Assembly (NCBI GenBank): GCA_030693535.1
Contig: JAUYAL010000018.1
Location: 6,227 to 70,226, forward strand
DNA from: Methylotenera sp.
GTDB taxonomy: Bacteria; Pseudomonadota; Gammaproteobacteria; Burkholderiales; Methylophilaceae
DNA: 64,000 nt
Reading direction: 5' to 3'
A program made the position numbers and the translations under genes. The number at the start of each line of letters is the position of its first letter. Position 1 is the stretch's first letter. The notes beneath the pieces are model-generated. The model saw nothing but the letters and a program-made list of their open reading frames with translations. It did no database searches and was not told the DNA's origin. Below, piece by piece: positions 60,306-64,000 of the stretch.

Positions 60306-61532
60306 TTAGCCTTTACTCATCGCTACTTTGCCTAAATCCCATATTGGCAAGAAAATACCTAAAGCCAGAATTAGCACCATCACTCCTAAAAATATAATCA
60401 AAATAGGCTCAATCTGCGCGCCTAATGTTTTAATCTCATACTCTACATCGCGCTGATACATATCTGCGACTTCCTGCATCAAGTCATCGAGCGCGCCTGA
60501 TTCTTCACCTACAGCAATCATCTGCAATACAATCGGGTTAAACACGCCGCTATTGGTGGCCGTGCGTAAAATACTCTCTCCGCGCTCCACGCCTTCACGC
60601 ATTTGGTCGATTTTTCGCGCTACATAATCGTTATCGGCAGTTTGCGCCACTAACTTTAGTCCGTTAGTAATCGGCACCCCACTTTTGCTGGCTAAAGCAA
60701 AACTTCTAGCAAATCTGGCCATGGTTGCTTTATGAATAATCTTGCCCGCAATCGGGGTTTTTAATTTAAAGCTGTCCCAGTTATATTTTCCAATTGCAGT
60801 GGCAATATAAGAGCGAAATAAGAATATGGCGCCAATAATGCCAACGATGAGATAAGGCCAGGCTGCAACCATAAAGTTAGAAAAGCCCAATAAAATTCTT
60901 GTCATTAGCGGCAATTCAGCACCAAAGCCTTGAAATACCTTTGCGAATGCGGGAATCACAAACAGGTTTACCACAACGATGGCAACGCCCATCGCAATGA
61001 CAACAAAAGTAGGGTAACGAAGCGCAGATTTAATCTGATCACGCATAAAGCGTTCAAAATCAAGGTGTTCAAATAATCGCAGAAACACCCCATCTAACAT
61101 ACCCGTTGTTTCACCCACACGCACCATATTGATATAAAAGCTAGAAAAAACTGTGGGATGTTGCGCCAGTGAGGACGAAAGCTCTCGTCCGCTACCTAAA
61201 CTTTCGCGAATATCACCAACAACAGTGGCGAAAGCTTTGTTAGTAGTAGAAGCCTGCAAACCATTAAGCGCATTCATAATAGGTATACCCGCTTTGAGTA
61301 AGGTATACATTTGACGGCTAAACAACATCACATCTATCGTTTCTATTTTTTCTTCAAACAACTTAATCGAACCGTTTTTTGACCCCGCTGAATTTGCCTG
61401 CAGTTGAATATCAATAGGTGTAATGTTAAGGTTAAATAATTGGCTAGCAAGCGAATTGCTATCATGGCTCTCCAGCACACCTTGAACTAATGCACCTTTA
61501 CTATCCCGTCCTTTATAAGCAAAAAATGGCAT
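60306..61532 (-). CDS. mshG: MSHA inner-membrane platform protein MshG (PilC/GspF)
   Basis: A 408-residue polytopic protein with two GspF domains. Opening MPFFAYKGRDSKGALVQG; GspF repeat 1 around MLFSRQMYTLLKAGIPIMNAL and repeat 2 around FARSFALASKSGVPITNGLKL; and hydrophobic helices near residues 170-190, 215-245 and 375-400. The last has LILALGIFLPIWDLG. It is the inner-membrane core on which the ATPase MshE works. It begins 15 bases after mshE. Confidence 0.94.
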   Translation of the reverse strand: MPFFAYKGRDSKGALVQGVLESHDSNSLASQLFNLNITPIDIQLQANSAGSKNGSIKLFEEKIETIDVMLFSRQMYTLLKAGIPIMNALNGLQASTTNKAFATVVGDIRESLGSGRELSSSLAQHPTVFSSFYINMVRVGETTGMLDGVFLRLFEHLDFERFMRDQIKSALRYPTFVVIAMGVAIVVVNLFVIPAFAKVFQGFGAELPLMTRILLGFSNFMVAAWPYLIVGIIGAIFLFRSYIATAIGKYNWDSFKLKTPIAGKIIHKATMARFARSFALASKSGVPITNGLKLVAQTADNDYVARKIDQMREGVERGESILRTATNSGVFNPIVLQMIAVGEESGALDDLMQEVADMYQRDVEYEIKTLGAQIEPILIIFLGVMVLILALGIFLPIWDLGKVAMSKG

Positions 61533-61547
61533 CTAAATTTCCTGAGC

Positions 61548-63251
61548 TTATTCTTCAAACTGATTACTGATACGCATGGCTTCAGCAATAGTCGTGCGTT
61601 TTTCAATCACTAAATCTACCGCGCTTTTACGCATGGTTTTACCCGCCATATATTGCCGGCCCAATTTAATGAAGTGATTTGGGTCATGATGGCTCGCTGC
61701 ATCAATCAGTTCATTATTCATTTCCAGCAATTCATACACACCTACACGACCTTGATAACCCGTACCATTGCAAACACTACAACCTCTGCCGCGTACATAT
61801 TGATGTTGATCAACATTATCGCCAAGCTCATGTTTTAACCAAGCTTGCTCAAAAGGTTCTGGGGTATACTCTTCGGCACAACCTTCACAGACTAAACGCA
61901 CTAAACGCTGAGCTACGACAGCTAACACAGACATAGCCACCATAAATTTTGGTGCGCCCATATCAATCATTCTAATTGGTGTGCTAATGGCATCGTTGGT
62001 ATGTAGAGTTGAAAGGACCAAATGCCCAGTCATCGCAGCTCTTAAACCTATCTGAGCAGTTTCTTGGTCGCGCATTTCGCCGACTAGAATAATGTCAGGG
62101 TCTTGTCGTAGTGTTGAACGCAGTACTCGTGAAAAGCTCAAATCAATCTTTTCATTCACTTGCACTTGATTAATGCCAGATAAGCGATATTCGACAGGAT
62201 CTTCTACGGTGATAATTTTATTTGAGGTTGAATTAAGCTCGCTAAGCGCTGCATAGAGCGTAGTAGTTTTGCCGCTACCTGTGGGCCCAGTAACTAGCAC
62301 CATACCACTAGGCCGATGTATCAGTTTACGAAAGCGTTCTAGCATATCTGGCGGCATGCCGAGTTTTTCTAGCGAAAAGCCAGCGTTGTTTTGTATAAGT
62401 AAACGCATCACCACGGATTCACCATATTGTGTCGGCATAGATGAGATACGCACGTCTACAGCATGTTGTTTTACCTTAACGGCAAATCGCCCGTCTTGTG
62501 GCAGACGTTTTTCCGAAATATCCAATCCTGACATCAATTTTAAACGTAATGCCAAAGCAGAAGCAATTTTCAGGTCAGCTTCGGTTTGTAAATGCATCAC
62601 ACCATCAATTCTAAAACGTATATGCAGTTTATGTTCTTGTGGCTCAATATGAATATCAGAGGCACGCACTTGAACAGCATCTTCAAATATTGTTTGCAAA
62701 AGCTTAACAACCGGCGCTTCTTCAGAATTGCCGCTGATACCCATTGCTGCAAAATCAATCGCCGTATCACCAAGATCTTGCCCTAACTCTAAAGCTAAGT
62801 TAGAAATCTCGTCAGTGCGACGGTAGCTCCGATCAATCAGCTGTAGTAGGGCACTTTCTTGTATAACGGCCAGCTCGATGTCTTTGTGTAATAAGCGTGC
62901 TAATTCGTCATATGCGAATAAATCGGTAGGGTCCACCATGCCTACCAAGTAACTGCTGCCTTTATCGGCAAGTACTACACAGCGAAAACGTCTTGCTTGA
63001 GCTTCAGGCAGTTTGTTGACAAGTTCAGGTTTGGTATTGAACTGCTTTAAATCAATGAAGGGAACTTTTAACTGGCGTGCTAAGGCTTCAGAAATCTGAA
63101 TTTCGGTCACGTAGCCTTTATCAACAAAAATTCTGCCGAGTTTACGGCCAGTGCGTTTTTGTTCTTCTAGCGACTTATCTAAATCATCGGCGGAAATTAA
63201 ATTCTGTTGAACCAGAATCTCACCTAGTCGAATCTTTTCAGGACGTGCCAT
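61548..63251 (-). CDS. mshE: MSHA pilus extension ATPase MshE with c-di-GMP-binding N-terminus
   Basis: First gene of the locus, a 567-residue GspE/PilB-type ATPase that powers pilus extension. The N-terminus has two tandem 24-residue MshEN motifs: R8-L9-G10...L24...L28..Q31 and K37-L38-G39...L57..Q60, separated by five residues, as in cyclic-di-GMP-binding V. cholerae MshE. Walker A is GPTGSGKTTT, Asp box TVEDPVEYR, Walker B DPDIILVGEMRD and His box MTGHLVLSTLHTND. A zinc tetracysteine (CEGC...CSVC) lies toward the C-terminus. The gene upstream on the same strand encodes an EAL domain. Confidence 0.95.
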   Translation of the reverse strand: MARPEKIRLGEILVQQNLISADDLDKSLEEQKRTGRKLGRIFVDKGYVTEIQISEALARQLKVPFIDLKQFNTKPELVNKLPEAQARRFRCVVLADKGSSYLVGMVDPTDLFAYDELARLLHKDIELAVIQESALLQLIDRSYRRTDEISNLALELGQDLGDTAIDFAAMGISGNSEEAPVVKLLQTIFEDAVQVRASDIHIEPQEHKLHIRFRIDGVMHLQTEADLKIASALALRLKLMSGLDISEKRLPQDGRFAVKVKQHAVDVRISSMPTQYGESVVMRLLIQNNAGFSLEKLGMPPDMLERFRKLIHRPSGMVLVTGPTGSGKTTTLYAALSELNSTSNKIITVEDPVEYRLSGINQVQVNEKIDLSFSRVLRSTLRQDPDIILVGEMRDQETAQIGLRAAMTGHLVLSTLHTNDAISTPIRMIDMGAPKFMVAMSVLAVVAQRLVRLVCEGCAEEYTPEPFEQAWLKHELGDNVDQHQYVRGRGCSVCNGTGYQGRVGVYELLEMNNELIDAASHHDPNHFIKLGRQYMAGKTMRKSAVDLVIEKRTTIAEAMRISNQFEE

Positions 63252-63466
63252 TTAAACCCCATTATTGAATCAATGCTGACATTATCATAAGTTAGCAGGC
63301 ATTATTTCAATTGCGAGAATAAAGAGGATTTTCACCTTGAAATCATTATTGTGATCCGCTTATTGGAACATTTGTGATTGTCAGGCAGGTGTATTAAGAT
63401 GAGCTCTTAAGCCTGACTAATGGAATTGGTGTTGATAACATTACTAGATTAAATGAATGAGTCCAC

Positions 63467-63676
63467 ATGAATCCAGAAGATTTGCATCGTTTACTGAGTT
63501 TAACTATGCCATACGGTAAATACAAAGGTCGATTAATTGCCGACTTGCCAGGCCAATACCTTAACTGGTTTGCCCGTGAAGGCTTTCCACCTGGCGAGCT
63601 AGGCCGTTTGCTGGCATTGATGCAGGAAATAGATCACAATGGTTTGTCGTCGTTACTTGATCCACTTCGCATATAA
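63467..63676 (+). CDS. DUF3820 family small protein
   Basis: A 69-residue protein with the DUF3820 pattern TMPYGKYKGRLIADLPGQYL followed by WFAREGFPPGELGRLLALMQEI. The family is small and of unknown function, sometimes labelled a putative quorum-sensing-regulated factor. It is oriented opposite to the flanking mshE and EAL genes and stands alone. Confidence 0.85.
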   Translation: MNPEDLHRLLSLTMPYGKYKGRLIADLPGQYLNWFAREGFPPGELGRLLALMQEIDHNGLSSLLDPLRI

Positions 63677-63696
63677 CCTTAATTAATTGAGGTGCA

Positions 63697-64000
63697 CTAA
63701 TTTTTATTCAGCGCAGCTTCAAATACCTCAATCGGTACAGGTTTACCAAACAAATAACCCTGAAAGTGATTGCATCCATAATTTATCAGGAAAGCCAATT
63801 GATTGTCGGTTTCCACGCCTTCAGCAATCACTTCAAGATTCAAACTTCCAGCCATGGCAATAATGGTACGAATAATCGCTTGGTCGCTATTATCTTCAAT
63901 AATGTCACGAACGAATGATTTGTCTATCTTAAGTTGATGCAGTGGTAGCTGTTTTAGATACTGTAAAGATGAATAGCCCGTACCAAAATCATCTAGTTCA
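63697..64000 (-). CDS. EAL-domain cyclic-di-GMP phosphodiesterase, C-terminal part (cut by window edge)
   Basis: The minus-strand frame from the right edge to a TAG at 63697-63699 encodes about 100 residues that are clearly the end of an EAL domain. Seen are the [17 protein letters not shown] loop, the LKIDKSFV lysine segment, IAEGVET with the catalytic-loop glutamate, and the closing FQGYLFGKP. These residues are required for c-di-GMP hydrolysis, so the enzyme could be active. Any GGDEF, PAS or sensor part lies outside the window. It is upstream of mshE, whose product binds c-di-GMP. Confidence 0.93.
   Translation of the reverse strand, partial: ELDDFGTGYSSLQYLKQLPLHQLKIDKSFVRDIIEDNSDQAIIRTIIAMAGSLNLEVIAEGVETDNQLAFLINYGCNHFQGYLFGKPVPIEVFEAALNKN

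Noticed and set aside
1..64000. CRISPR arrays, insertion sequences, prophage or integrase genes, rRNA operons
   Set aside because: No regular direct repeats, transposase or integrase motifs or rRNA sequence were seen in the window.

Overview
This 64 kb window is AT-rich chromosomal DNA (about 40% GC by eye) from a Gram-negative betaproteobacterium. Protein styles, gene order and the PQQ-dependent dehydrogenase suggest a Methylophilaceae-like methylotroph (Methylotenera/Methylophilus type). The taxonomic call is inference from protein resemblance only; no rRNA lies in the window. Nothing looks like a prophage, plasmid, transposon or CRISPR array, and almost all genes look intact.

Layout. 1-7.5 kb: a Fur-boxed TonB-dependent siderophore receptor cut by the left edge, a DUF3301 gene with a PilU ATPase gene, an unknown protein made of two duplicated halves, and ammonium transporter amtB behind an NtrC/sigma-54 control region. 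6.3-25 kb: housekeeping genes, namely queG, tsaE, an AMIN amidase, a beta-CASP metallo-hydrolase, a Suv3-like helicase, mutL, a K+ channel with RCK domains plus DUF6394, miaA, dapC, an EamA transporter, a second PilU-family ATPase, a TPR/O-GlcNAc-transferase-like protein, and split mnmD/mnmC. 24.9-31.2 kb: a YhcH protein, ycaO, an unknown membrane protein with a CxYC motif, an atypical PQQ alcohol dehydrogenase, a GDSL esterase, a SemiSWEET and a cold-shock protein.

31.5-39.5 kb: one compact nine-gene operon on the minus strand. It encodes two CFA-synthase-like methyltransferases, a fatty-acid desaturase, a COG2907 flavoprotein, DUF1365, a DUF1295 reductase-like membrane protein, DUF2878, a lipocalin lipoprotein and DUF6134. 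It reads as a membrane-lipid modification pathway of undefined product and is the best candidate here for an incompletely described system. 39.8-45.5 kb: a second infA, an S4 protein, tRNA-Leu(CAG), rnr, rlmB and mqo.

45.9-63.3 kb: a complete 17-gene MSHA-type type IV pilus locus on the minus strand, in the order E, G, pilin, pilin, pilin, C, D, O, P, Q, I, PilN-like, J, K, L, M, N. This places the E/G and pilin block upstream of the I-N block, the reverse of the Vibrio arrangement. MshE carries two tandem cyclic-di-GMP-binding motifs, and the gene just upstream, cut by the right edge, encodes an EAL domain that keeps the catalytic motifs visible here. Pilus assembly, c-di-GMP control and two PilU-type ATPases elsewhere in the window together suggest a surface-attachment programme.
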